From: JBGSMX01 sp963790405
Lineage (GTDB): Bacteria; Actinomycetota; Coriobacteriia; Anaerosomatales; JAGXFU01
DNA: 64,000 bases
Reading direction: 5' to 3'
NCBI GenBank assembly: GCA_963790405.1
Contig: CAWBOJ010000002.1
Location: forward strand, 248,001-312,000
Both the position numbers and the translations under genes were made by a program. The notes below the pieces were generated by a model. The model ran no database searches. It was not told the DNA's origin and saw only the letters and a program-made list of their open reading frames with translations. Positions 7,661-14,817 of this stretch are shown here, piece after piece; position 1 is the stretch's first letter, and every line of letters starts with the position of its first letter.

Positions 7661-9844
7661 CTATTCGCGAACCCCGACAGACATCGGAATCCGGAGCGTG
7701 AAGGTGGAACCCACGCCAAGCTCACTTGAGACCTCGAGACTGCCCCCCAGTATCTCCGCAAGCTTCGAAGAGATGGCAAGCCCGAGGCCGGTGCCTTTGC
7801 TCTTCGCTTCCTTGATGGGCGTGGCCTGATAGAAGGTGTCGAAGATGTGCGATAGGTCTTCGGTACGGATGCCGCATCCGGTGTCGGTCACCGCGAAGAC
7901 CATCTGCTCGCCTTCGATCGAGATGCTGAGTGAGACGGCACCGGTATCTGTGAACTTGATCGCGTTGCTGAGCAGGTTAATCAGAATCTGGCTCACGAGG
8001 CGAGAGTCTGACCTGAGCAGTTCGGTCCCTGGCTCGCAGGTGAAAGTGAGTTTCACACCTTTCGTGTCGGCCAGTGGGCGAATCATGCCCACAGCGCTCT
8101 CCGCGAGAATCGGCACATCGAACTCGTCCGAAAACGCAGCGGTATTCCCTGATTCGATCTTGGCGAGATCGAGGATGTCATCAATCAGGGAAAGCAGGTG
8201 CTTGCCCGACTCGCTCACCATCCCCAACTGCAGTGTCTGCTCGGCTGTCACGGGTCCAGCAAGACCCTGCAGCAGAATCCCGGTGAACCCGATGATCGAG
8301 TTGAGCGGCGTACGCAGTTCATGGCTCATCGATGCGAGAAACTCGCTCTTGGCTCGGGTGGCCTCTTCAAGGAGAGCGTTGGAGTCGATGAGCGCCTCAT
8401 TCGTGGCCGTCAGCTCCTCGTTCGTGGCCGTCAGCTCCTCGGTCCGCTCCTGCACTCGCTCCTCGAGTTCGGCATTCATCCGCAACAGCGCATCCTCGGC
8501 CTGCTTGCGCTTGGTGATATCCAGGATGCTGGTCATGAAGTACTCGGGGTTGCCCTCGGCATCCCTGCGCAGAGACGTGCTCACGTCCGCCCAGACGATG
8601 TGACCATCCTTGTGCAGGTAGCGTTTCGTGAACCGCGCAGACGATGCCCTTCCTGCAAGCAAGCCGACGATGGTCTTCTCTGTCTCCGCAATATCATCCG
8701 GATGCGTCAGCTGCTGCCAGGTCGCTCCGTCGGTCAACTCCTCGCGTGTGTAGCCCAACATGTCGAGGAAGGCTTGGTTCACCTGGATCTCGCCATGTGG
8801 CTTCGTAAGTGACTTGGCGACAACAGAGTGCTCGAACAGGTACTTGAACTTCTCCTCGCTCTCCTTGAGCGCCTGATCGGCCCGCTTGCGCTCGGTGATG
8901 TCCGAGAAGACCACGGCGAACTGTCCTGGCGAAGGGGAATAGGTCACGATTCCGAAGTACTTGCCGATTTCACTCGAGTAGCTTTCAAACCGGGCTGGAA
9001 CCCCCGTTGTCGCAACTGCACCGTATCGCTCGATCCACACAGGCTCGGTGCCCGGAAGGACCTCCAGCACCGTGTGGCCAATCATGTCTTCAGCCTTGAG
9101 TCCGGTGAGCGCCTCGAACGCAGGGTTCACGTCCAAGAACCGATAGTCGGATGGCACGCCCTTCTCATCAAGGATGATCTCGTGCAACGCAAGTCCCTCG
9201 ACCATGTTCCTGAGCATGAGGCTATTGCGTTCGGCGCTCGCGGCGAATTCCCGAGCGTGGCCGATGCCGGCCAACGCCGAGTAGCAGTGCCGCGCAAACG
9301 ACTCGATAATGTGCGTCGGCAAGACGGCATCAGCAGATCGCGTGATGATGCGGATACTGCCGAGAGCACTGTGCCCATCTGCGATTCCGACGGTGTACAC
9401 GTCGTGGACCCCAAGCAGCTTGGCACCGGCCTCTGCGACAGAACGAGGAACCTCTCTGGCCGCAAGTTCGGCAACTCCACCGGGGACTCTCGAGAGTTCA
9501 CCGCTGAGCACCTCGTCCTGGTACGCGGGGAGCATCTTCCATCGACCGCCGACAAGCTTGACTCCGAACATGTCCGCGGCCTTCGTCAGTAGAGAGTCAT
9601 CCAGCCCGACGATCCCACGAGTGATGAGGTAGTCCATCTCGGGAGTGGCTTCGTTGACGATGACTACAGCGCCCGGACACAGGACACTCATGAAGTCGCA
9701 AGCAACCTCAAAGACTTCGTCCACGCTCTGACATCGGAGGAGGGCCATCGCCGCATCGGCGAGCTGGGAGTCCCTGGATGACGCGCTGACAGTCTCCTCG
9801 GCCTGTTTGGACTTCGGCTGGTCTCTCCGGTCGGTTCCGCTCAT
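7661..9844 (-). CDS. Soluble PAS-containing sensor histidine kinase
   Basis: The start is ATG 9844, preceded by AGGAA; an in-frame ATG 66 bases upstream lacks a ribosome site. The 727-residue protein has a GAF-like N-terminal domain (roughly 30-190), two PAS domains (roughly 200-320 and 330-450, each ending in the DITERKRA/DITKRKQA linker) and a coiled coil with an ELTATNE repeat. A HisKA domain follows with the phosphoacceptor in SHELRTPL, then a HATPase domain with NAIKF, DTGCGI and GTGLGLAI motifs. No membrane helix is evident, so it senses a cytoplasmic signal. There is no response regulator next to it. It fills the space between tRNA-Phe copies A and B. Confidence 0.9.
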   Translation of the reverse strand: MSGTDRRDQPKSKQAEETVSASSRDSQLADAAMALLRCQSVDEVFEVACDFMSVLCPGAVVIVNEATPEMDYLITRGIVGLDDSLLTKAADMFGVKLVGGRWKMLPAYQDEVLSGELSRVPGGVAELAAREVPRSVAEAGAKLLGVHDVYTVGIADGHSALGSIRIITRSADAVLPTHIIESFARHCYSALAGIGHAREFAASAERNSLMLRNMVEGLALHEIILDEKGVPSDYRFLDVNPAFEALTGLKAEDMIGHTVLEVLPGTEPVWIERYGAVATTGVPARFESYSSEIGKYFGIVTYSPSPGQFAVVFSDITERKRADQALKESEEKFKYLFEHSVVAKSLTKPHGEIQVNQAFLDMLGYTREELTDGATWQQLTHPDDIAETEKTIVGLLAGRASSARFTKRYLHKDGHIVWADVSTSLRRDAEGNPEYFMTSILDITKRKQAEDALLRMNAELEERVQERTEELTATNEELTATNEALIDSNALLEEATRAKSEFLASMSHELRTPLNSIIGFTGILLQGLAGPVTAEQTLQLGMVSESGKHLLSLIDDILDLAKIESGNTAAFSDEFDVPILAESAVGMIRPLADTKGVKLTFTCEPGTELLRSDSRLVSQILINLLSNAIKFTDTGAVSLSISIEGEQMVFAVTDTGCGIRTEDLSHIFDTFYQATPIKEAKSKGTGLGLAISSKLAEILGGSLEVSSELGVGSTFTLRIPMSVGVRE

Positions 9845-9970
9845 GCAATTCCTATCGTCCCACGCAAGCCTCGCCTGAGCCCATGCGCTCAGAAAGACAC
9901 TGACCACCAAGCCACCGTCAAATGGGTAGCTGGTTTTCTATACCCGTTCTGTCGGTGCGTTTTGTCCAAA

Positions 9971-9994
9971 CGACCGGCCCCGAAGGACCGGTCG
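9971..9994. terminator. Hairpin between kinase cassette and copy B
   Basis: A perfect 7-bp stem (CGACCGG/CCGGTCG) with a 10-base loop lies 13 bases beyond the CCA of copy B, read on the minus strand. Each of the four tRNA-Phe 3' ends in this region is followed by a hairpin at this distance, although the stems differ in sequence. Confidence 0.55.
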
Positions 9995-10007
9995 TCGTAG
10001 CGTTCTG

Positions 10008-10042
10008 TGGTGGCCAGAGACGGACTTGAACCGCCGACACGG
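10008..10042 (-). repeat. tRNA-Phe 3'-end copy B
   Basis: Thirty-five bases match the 3' end of the intact tRNA-Phe gene (CCA through the variable region) without a mismatch. It separates the kinase cassette from the ArsR cassette. Confidence 0.88.
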
Positions 10043-10053
10043 TGCTCTTTCGA

Positions 10054-10320
10054 TCAGCCGACCTCACGCATCATGTGTTCGATCGACTCGATCTTCTCGC
10101 GAAGCACGGTGACATCCGCCTTGATGCTCGCCTCGGCATCCTTCGTCTCTTTCGCGAGTGTCTCGTAGTCGGCAGCAAGCATGCGGTACTGCTCCCCGTA
10201 CTTGCCCTTCGCGTCCTCGACCTGGATCGAACCACGCGTCGCCATCTGAGTCATCACGAGGGTCGCGACGCCCATGATGATCGCAACCAGAACGATTGCC
10301 GCAGGCCATCCAATGCTCAT
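10054..10320 (-). CDS. Small single-helix membrane protein with coiled coil
   Basis: This 88-residue product has one N-terminal transmembrane helix (~residues 6-28) followed by a charged, heptad-patterned coiled coil (~32-85). Its ATG overlaps the stop codon of the upstream ArsR-type regulator (ATGA), so the two are translationally coupled. The arrangement of a soluble regulator followed by a membrane effector suggests a regulated pair, but I do not recognise the family. It ends 12 bases before tRNA-Phe copy B. Confidence 0.7.
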   Translation of the reverse strand: MSIGWPAAIVLVAIIMGVATLVMTQMATRGSIQVEDAKGKYGEQYRMLAADYETLAKETKDAEASIKADVTVLREKIESIEHMMREVG

Positions 10321-10655
10321 TTGCTTGCCTTTCCGTCGTGAGCGCTCTCGGCGCTCAAGGTCTTCACTGCTTCCGTAACTCGCTCGGGAGTCAGGTGCTC
10401 GTCGAAACTCGTAACCTCGTAGAAACGGAGTGCCTTGCCCTCTGGCGAGACCTCGTGGCGGCCCTCTACCAGTCCCGCCTTCTCCAGTACCTGCAGGTGC
10501 ATGTGCAGGAGCGGCCGCCCGATCTCCAGTTCCCGTGCCAGCTCGCTCACGTAGGCCTGGCGCTCATGCAACGCCGCCAGGATGCGGAGGCGATGCGGGT
10601 TCGCGAGAGCCGAAAGCATCTTCAGGAGCTGGTCGCCTGTCCGGTCATCCGTCAT
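10317..10655 (-). CDS. ArsR-like winged-helix regulator
   Basis: This 112-residue protein has the ArsR-type winged helix-turn-helix: LSALANPHRLRILAAL, then a recognition segment around VSELARELEIGRP and a wing GLVEGRHEVSPEGKALRFYEV. There are no CxC or other clustered Cys metal ligands, so it probably responds to something other than arsenite or cadmium. Upstream lie a TTGACA -35 element and two inverted repeats that could be operators, which suggests autoregulation. It is the first gene of the ArsR-membrane protein pair located between tRNA-Phe copies B and C. Confidence 0.85.
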   Translation of the reverse strand: MTDDRTGDQLLKMLSALANPHRLRILAALHERQAYVSELARELEIGRPLLHMHLQVLEKAGLVEGRHEVSPEGKALRFYEVTSFDEHLTPERVTEAVKTLSAESAHDGKASK

Positions 10656-10670
10656 GTGTCTCCTTCACCT

Positions 10671-10708
10671 GTCAGTCTATTCTGACACGTGAAATCTCCA
10701 TGTGTCAA
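10671..10708 (-). promoter_or_regulatory. Promoter/operator of the ArsR-like gene
   Basis: On the minus strand TTGACA (10703-10708) is a good -35 element. It overlaps one arm of the inverted repeat TGACAC...GTGTCA (10683-10688 and 10702-10707). A second inverted repeat, GTCAG-N6-CTGAC (10671-10686), lies between it and the ribosome site. A regulator bound here would block transcription. Confidence 0.5.
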
Positions 10709-10745
10709 TACGGACTCTGAATTCCTTCGGTCATCACAAGCAGAA

Positions 10746-10769
10746 GAGCCGCCCCAACCGGGACGGCTC
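10746..10769. terminator. Hairpin beyond copy C
   Basis: The stem GAGCCGcCCC / GGGaCGGCTC has a four-base loop and lies 13 bases past the CCA-equivalent end of copy C on the minus strand. Confidence 0.5.
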
Positions 10770-10782
10770 CTCGTCATTCGTA

Positions 10783-10826
10783 TGGCGCCAGAGACGGACC
10801 TGAACCGCCGACACGGGGATTTTCAA
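10783..10826 (-). repeat. tRNA-Phe 3'-end copy C
   Basis: About 44 bases match the intact tRNA-Phe from the CCA end through the anticodon stem into the anticodon loop. There are a few differences in the acceptor strand and one in the T arm. This is the longest of the three partial copies. It marks the outer edge of the AbiE-like cassette. The 196 bases between it and the AbiEii-like stop codon carry no gene that I can support. Confidence 0.85.
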
Positions 10827-11022
10827 GATTGGAAATGATGCAGGTGAGGGTGTGATTCTTGGCTTCGATGTCACGTATGTCTTGCGTCGGAGTACGACAT
10901 CAGCATCATCGTCATCATGGTGATGTTCTACGCGAAACCGAATACTCCACTCAGTCGTCCGTGTGGCGACGCCACTCAGAGACCACATTCGGTCACCAAC
11001 ATGATAATGATCATCACGTTCA

Positions 11023-11868
11023 TCACTCGGAAGCAGATTCGTCGCCTTCGTCCGGCAGAGATGAAAGCAGCGCCTGCACCCGCTCGTAGGCATCACGCTT
11101 AGCCAACTCCGCCTCTTCTCCATCGAGCTCGCGGAAGACGGCAACCGAGGTGGGTCCGAAGTGATTCGGTGAGGCGTACTTGGATCTGAGCACCTCAATC
11201 GCCTCCACCACCAGACCGTGGTCCGTCAAACCCTCGAACTCGCTGGCGATTGCAGCCACGCCTCCTGGATAGTTCGAGAGCGTGAACCATATGTCGTAGG
11301 CGTCCTTCTCCTTGATTCGCGTATCCAGCGCTGCACTCTTCATCACGACATACGGAACGACTCCGGCGACCTTCACCATGACTGAATCCAACGCACCGTC
11401 AGGCAGCCGAGCAGTGACCTCACGCTCTACGGATTCCTCGAACAGGAGATCGGCGCCACGTGCCTTACGTGGCTTCAAGTCCTGGACCCGTTGAGTCCTA
11501 TGGCTCTTGCCCCGGCCGCCATACTCCCCTGCAAGGAAGTCGACTTCCACAACAACGGATTCTCCGTTGACTTCGACCGTGCGATACCAGATGAACGGCT
11601 GTTTCTCATCCTGCTCGTAGCCGCGAGCCCTTAGAGTCTCCGAGATTCGAGAGTAGGTCTCGTCGTTCTCCGCTAGATGGTTCAGTGCGATGTCGACATC
11701 AGTGCTGCCGACGTGGCCGGAACTGTCAGGCATCAGTAGCGGAGGTACCCATCCTCCGACGATGACCATATCGTCACGATACTCGCCGAGGATGTGCACG
11801 AGCTCGACAAGAACAGACTTGGCGGCCTCAACTGCATCGGGCGGATAATCAACCGTGCTCTTTACCAT
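11023..11868 (-). CDS. AbiEii-like nucleotidyltransferase (toxin candidate)
   Basis: This 281-residue protein has the nucleotidyltransferase core of the AbiEii/AbiGii family: GGW at residues 38-40, then DVD at 57-59 (metal-binding carboxylates) and KDAYD at 188-192, the second family motif. AbiEii proteins act as toxins of type IV toxin-antitoxin systems that protect against phage or stabilise mobile DNA; they are thought to add nucleotides to cellular RNA. The first seven bases overlap the upstream AbiEi-like gene, giving the usual antitoxin-first order. The protein is cytoplasmic with no signal peptide. It is the terminal gene of the cassette between tRNA-Phe and copy C. Confidence 0.85.
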   Translation of the reverse strand: MVKSTVDYPPDAVEAAKSVLVELVHILGEYRDDMVIVGGWVPPLLMPDSSGHVGSTDVDIALNHLAENDETYSRISETLRARGYEQDEKQPFIWYRTVEVNGESVVVEVDFLAGEYGGRGKSHRTQRVQDLKPRKARGADLLFEESVEREVTARLPDGALDSVMVKVAGVVPYVVMKSAALDTRIKEKDAYDIWFTLSNYPGGVAAIASEFEGLTDHGLVVEAIEVLRSKYASPNHFGPTSVAVFRELDGEEAELAKRDAYERVQALLSSLPDEGDESASE

Positions 11869-12941
11869 AGCGGCCTCAGTTCTCTGATGAGCACTTCTTC
11901 GGCCGCCTCTTCGCCACGTCCGGGCATGGACCGCAAGTCAAGGTACAGCTGCACAGGCGATACCACGCTACTGCCGTACAGGACACGAGCCCCTTGGAAG
12001 ACGCCCTCATCGTACGGCTTCAGCAGGAGGACATTACCGCCCGTCTCCACGGGTTTGAGCTCCGTTCCGGCGGCAACAGCCTCGAGATTCGACTCCAAAT
12101 AGATTGTTGACCGGCTATACCTGACCCTCGGTGACGACATGCGGGCACCGGAGAAGCCTGTCAGGGCATAGTGCACCCGATTCTCTTCGCACCATCCCGC
12201 AATGGTCGTCTCGGACTCATCGTTGCTGGCCATTGTGTAGTACTCGGCAACATTGTTCTTTCTATATGAGTACGTCTGCGCCCATTCCATCAGCACCTGC
12301 TCGGAATCGGAGAGCTTGATGCCATCCTTGGTGGAGAGGATCCATTCTCGTTCCTCGAGTTCCTTCTTGACCTTCGAGACAAGGCCGAGGCTCACCTCGG
12401 CAGCAGCGGCAAGCTGCTGAACCTGCCAGGACCGTGACCCGCCCAGCATGAGGCGAATAATACGTGACGACTTCGGCGAGAACAGCGACGCCCCACTGCG
12501 TCGTTCCTTGTAGGTGTTCTCTGGTGAGACTCTCTCCACATAGGCATTGTTGAACGCAAGCCTGCAATTCCCACCCAAATCCAGATACCCGATCTCGTAC
12601 TCACGACAGATTCGGGCACTAGCCTCGGATACGTACGGAGCGGCGAATACAGGATACGCATCGCCCACACGGGAGTCGGATAGCATTCGCTTGAGTCGAT
12701 CTATCGCCTCTCGGGTGCGACGGGGCTGACCGCTCGACTTCGCTTCAACGAGCATCCTCTGCCTGCGGCCCAAGACCTTCAGGTCTACGACCAGATCCGC
12801 CATCATCCCGTTCGTTAGGCGAACCTCACAGTCGACGCGGTCGACTGCAGAACGCGGAACGTTGTCCAGACACTTCTCGAGTGCCCCGGGGAGCTTCTCT
12901 ATGAGTTCGCGTTCTTTCACTGTAATCAGCTCTTTCACCAT
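11862..12941 (-). CDS. AbiEi-like antitoxin/regulator with nuclease-like N-terminus
   Basis: This 359-residue protein is the partner of the AbiEii-like enzyme. Residues ~30-100 look like a restriction-endonuclease-like fold, with Asp49 in ADLVVD and LVEAK at 64-68, the D...ExK pattern. A winged helix follows (~170-215: WQVQQLAAAAEVSLGLVSKVK), then a C-terminal domain ending close to the toxin start. Short AbiEi antitoxins have only the winged helix and C-terminal domain, so the N-terminal addition is notable. An 18-base palindrome covers the start codon and is a likely autoregulatory operator, as described for AbiE. Antitoxin role inferred from gene order and HTH. Confidence 0.75.
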   Translation of the reverse strand: MVKELITVKERELIEKLPGALEKCLDNVPRSAVDRVDCEVRLTNGMMADLVVDLKVLGRRQRMLVEAKSSGQPRRTREAIDRLKRMLSDSRVGDAYPVFAAPYVSEASARICREYEIGYLDLGGNCRLAFNNAYVERVSPENTYKERRSGASLFSPKSSRIIRLMLGGSRSWQVQQLAAAAEVSLGLVSKVKKELEEREWILSTKDGIKLSDSEQVLMEWAQTYSYRKNNVAEYYTMASNDESETTIAGWCEENRVHYALTGFSGARMSSPRVRYSRSTIYLESNLEAVAAGTELKPVETGGNVLLLKPYDEGVFQGARVLYGSSVVSPVQLYLDLRSMPGRGEEAAEEVLIRELRPLW

Positions 12942-12983
12942 GTGGTGAAACAGACACTATCAGTGAAAGCCCTTGCCCGTCAA
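12933..12983 (-). promoter_or_regulatory. Promoter and palindromic operators of the AbiE-like pair
   Basis: The perfect palindrome TTTCACCA-TG-TGGTGAAA (12933-12950) spans the start codon. A second one, CACT-ATC-AGTG, lies at 12955-12965, and GTGAAA half-sites recur. On the minus strand TTGACG (12978-12983) and TAGTGT (12954-12959), 18 bases apart, form a plausible promoter. Its transcript would begin just a few bases before the ATG. A bound antitoxin would cover both promoter and start. Confidence 0.6.
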
Positions 12984-13204
12984 CATACTGCTGCTCTTCG
13001 CGACAGACACGACAACTCACCTCTTGCCCAGTCAACGCCATCAAGGCCCTAGGTAATCCGGTGTCACGTATTTGTCACGTGATTCGTCGCAATCGACCGA
13101 TTTCGGGCTCAGATGGTATGTCCCGGCAACCGTCGCTCTCACGGTTGCGAAGTGAAGCCGAAGGCTGAACAGCGGGATGCAAATCCGCAGCTCAGAGCGT
13201 AAGA

Positions 13205-13233
13205 AAGCCCCACCGGGTTTCGATGGGGCTTTC
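13205..13233 (-). terminator. Terminator of tRNA-Phe
   Basis: A nine-base perfect stem (AAAGCCCCA/TGGGGCTTT) followed on the minus strand by a T-rich CTTTCTTA lies ten bases beyond the CCA end of tRNA-Phe. The ~220 bases between it and the AbiE promoter show no gene. Confidence 0.7.
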
Positions 13234-13243
13234 GTCAAGACAT

Positions 13244-13318
13244 GGTGGCCAGAGACGGACTTGAACCGCCGACACGGGGATTTTCAATCCCCTGCTCTAC
13301 CATCTGAGCTACCTGGCC
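13244..13318 (-). tRNA. tRNA-Phe (GAA)
   Basis: A complete cloverleaf with encoded CCA: acceptor GGCCAGG pairs with TCTGGCC, anticodon stem GGGGA/TCCCC encloses TTGAAAA (anticodon GAA), and the T loop is TTCAAGT. Three partial copies of its 3' end lie downstream at 10783, 10008 and 7596. Confidence 0.96.
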
Positions 13319-13405
13319 AGTTGAGTGCCGGACAATAGTACCGACGTACTCCGAGCCGGTCAAGGCGAACGCAGCGTCCGCCCAGGTCGGTCTAGCCAGG
13401 CCGCA

Positions 13406-14809
13406 CTATGGAATCAGGTTGCCGATGGCGCTGGCCACACCCGCGCTCAGGGCCGCCTCGCCACCGAACAGAAGCGCCTGATCGATGTCGTCATCATGCT
13501 CCACAATGGCCGTGCGACACGGCGTCGAGAACGAGGTGCCCTTGGTGAGCAGCAACGGACCGCCGTAGGCTCCACACGACACGCCACCGGACAATGCGTC
13601 CGGGAATGAGATTCCCGTCGCAACGCCCACGGTGTCCCATCCAGCAAGCCACCCCTTGGCCACTCCGTTCTGTGCAACGGTCTTGGCCGTGGCGTACCGA
13701 TCGGATCCGCTCCATCGAGAGACCTTGCCCGAACCCACGATCGAGCTCAGGCTCGTGACGACGGTCGAACTCACGGCGGCCTCACCACCAGCGACAACAA
13801 CGTTGCCAACGTTGTAGGTGCTCAGGAATGACTGCGTCCTGCTGTTCAGCGCGCCGGTCTTGGTGAGAAGCACGGGATACTTCTTGGTGTACGCAAGTGG
13901 CGAAACGGCCAACGCATCGGCAAATTCATCGCCCCGCACCACGAAAGCGGTGCCGATCGAAGCCGGGCTGCCTGTCTCTCGCCAGATCTCCTCGGCCACG
14001 CGTGTCGCGGTCTGATAGCGATCCGAACCTGAGACGCGCTCTATCCCGGCAGCGAAACCACTGAGCTGCTTGTATACGCCGTCGCTCACGGCAGCCGGAC
14101 CGCCGATGACGTAGATCTTGTCGACGCCGAGCCGCACAATCTCACGTATCAGGCCTGCAGGAACGCTCGTCGCCTTGGTCAGCAAGACCGGGCCCTCGAA
14201 CACGCCCGCCAGCCCCGATGCGGCCAGCGCATCCGGGAAGTCAGCGCCGCTCGCTACCACTGCAGTCGTCGCGCTTGCGAACGTGCCGCGACTGATCGCG
14301 TATGAAGTCTCGTAGCGATCCATCCCCCATAGCCGAGGAGTCTCCACCGGGGTCTTGGACCAATCCAGGCGCCACGGGGTCGAGGGAGCGCCGAGCACCG
14401 TGTTGATCTCGACGGTGTAGTCACCGGCAGCACCCGGTGGTACCAGCCATGAGATGTACTCGTCGGCCGTGGGCCCGTTGGAAACCGCCACCTGGGCGAA
14501 TGGCGTGCTCGTAGTGCCAGCGTAGAGCGCCATGTCCAGCAGAGAGCTCGCGCTCGATGTAGAGAGATCGAGCGTCACGTAGTCGCCGTCGGCGACCGTG
14601 AGCTTGTTGTAGTAGTGCGTGTTGGTCCCGTCGACGGTGCCTGTCTTTGGCGATGTCGTCAGAGCGGGAGCGAACTCGGGATTGGACGGGTCAGCCGGAA
14701 GGGCTGTTGCAGTGGTCGGCATCGCGAACGACGCGCACAACGCGAACGCCATCGCCGTAGCGAGAATCGTCCTGCCAATCCGGTTCGTGGACTCAATTGC
14801 GAAGCGCAT
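13406..14809 (-). CDS. CWB2 surface protein with N-terminal beta domain
   Basis: The start is ATG 14809, directly behind GGAGGGGAC. The 467-residue product has a signal peptide cleaved near residue 37, then a ~130-residue beta-rich domain. Three CWB2 repeats follow, from about residue 150 to the end. CWB2 hallmarks are visible in each: RLWGMDRYETS, SGADFPDALAAS, LLTKATSVP and VIGGPAAVS. In clostridia three CWB2 domains assemble into a trimer that holds proteins non-covalently to an anionic wall polymer, so this protein is probably wall-anchored by its C-terminus. It lies eight bases downstream of another CWB2 gene, forming an operon. Confidence 0.9.
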   Translation of the reverse strand: MRFAIESTNRIGRTILATAMAFALCASFAMPTTATALPADPSNPEFAPALTTSPKTGTVDGTNTHYYNKLTVADGDYVTLDLSTSSASSLLDMALYAGTTSTPFAQVAVSNGPTADEYISWLVPPGAAGDYTVEINTVLGAPSTPWRLDWSKTPVETPRLWGMDRYETSYAISRGTFASATTAVVASGADFPDALAASGLAGVFEGPVLLTKATSVPAGLIREIVRLGVDKIYVIGGPAAVSDGVYKQLSGFAAGIERVSGSDRYQTATRVAEEIWRETGSPASIGTAFVVRGDEFADALAVSPLAYTKKYPVLLTKTGALNSRTQSFLSTYNVGNVVVAGGEAAVSSTVVTSLSSIVGSGKVSRWSGSDRYATAKTVAQNGVAKGWLAGWDTVGVATGISFPDALSGGVSCGAYGGPLLLTKGTSFSTPCRTAIVEHDDDIDQALLFGGEAALSAGVASAIGNLIP

Positions 14810-14817
14810 GTCCCCTC

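Noticed and set aside
7596..10826. The three tRNA-Phe partial copies as functional tRNA genes
   Set aside because: Each lacks the 5' acceptor strand, D arm and part or all of the anticodon arm, so no cloverleaf can form.
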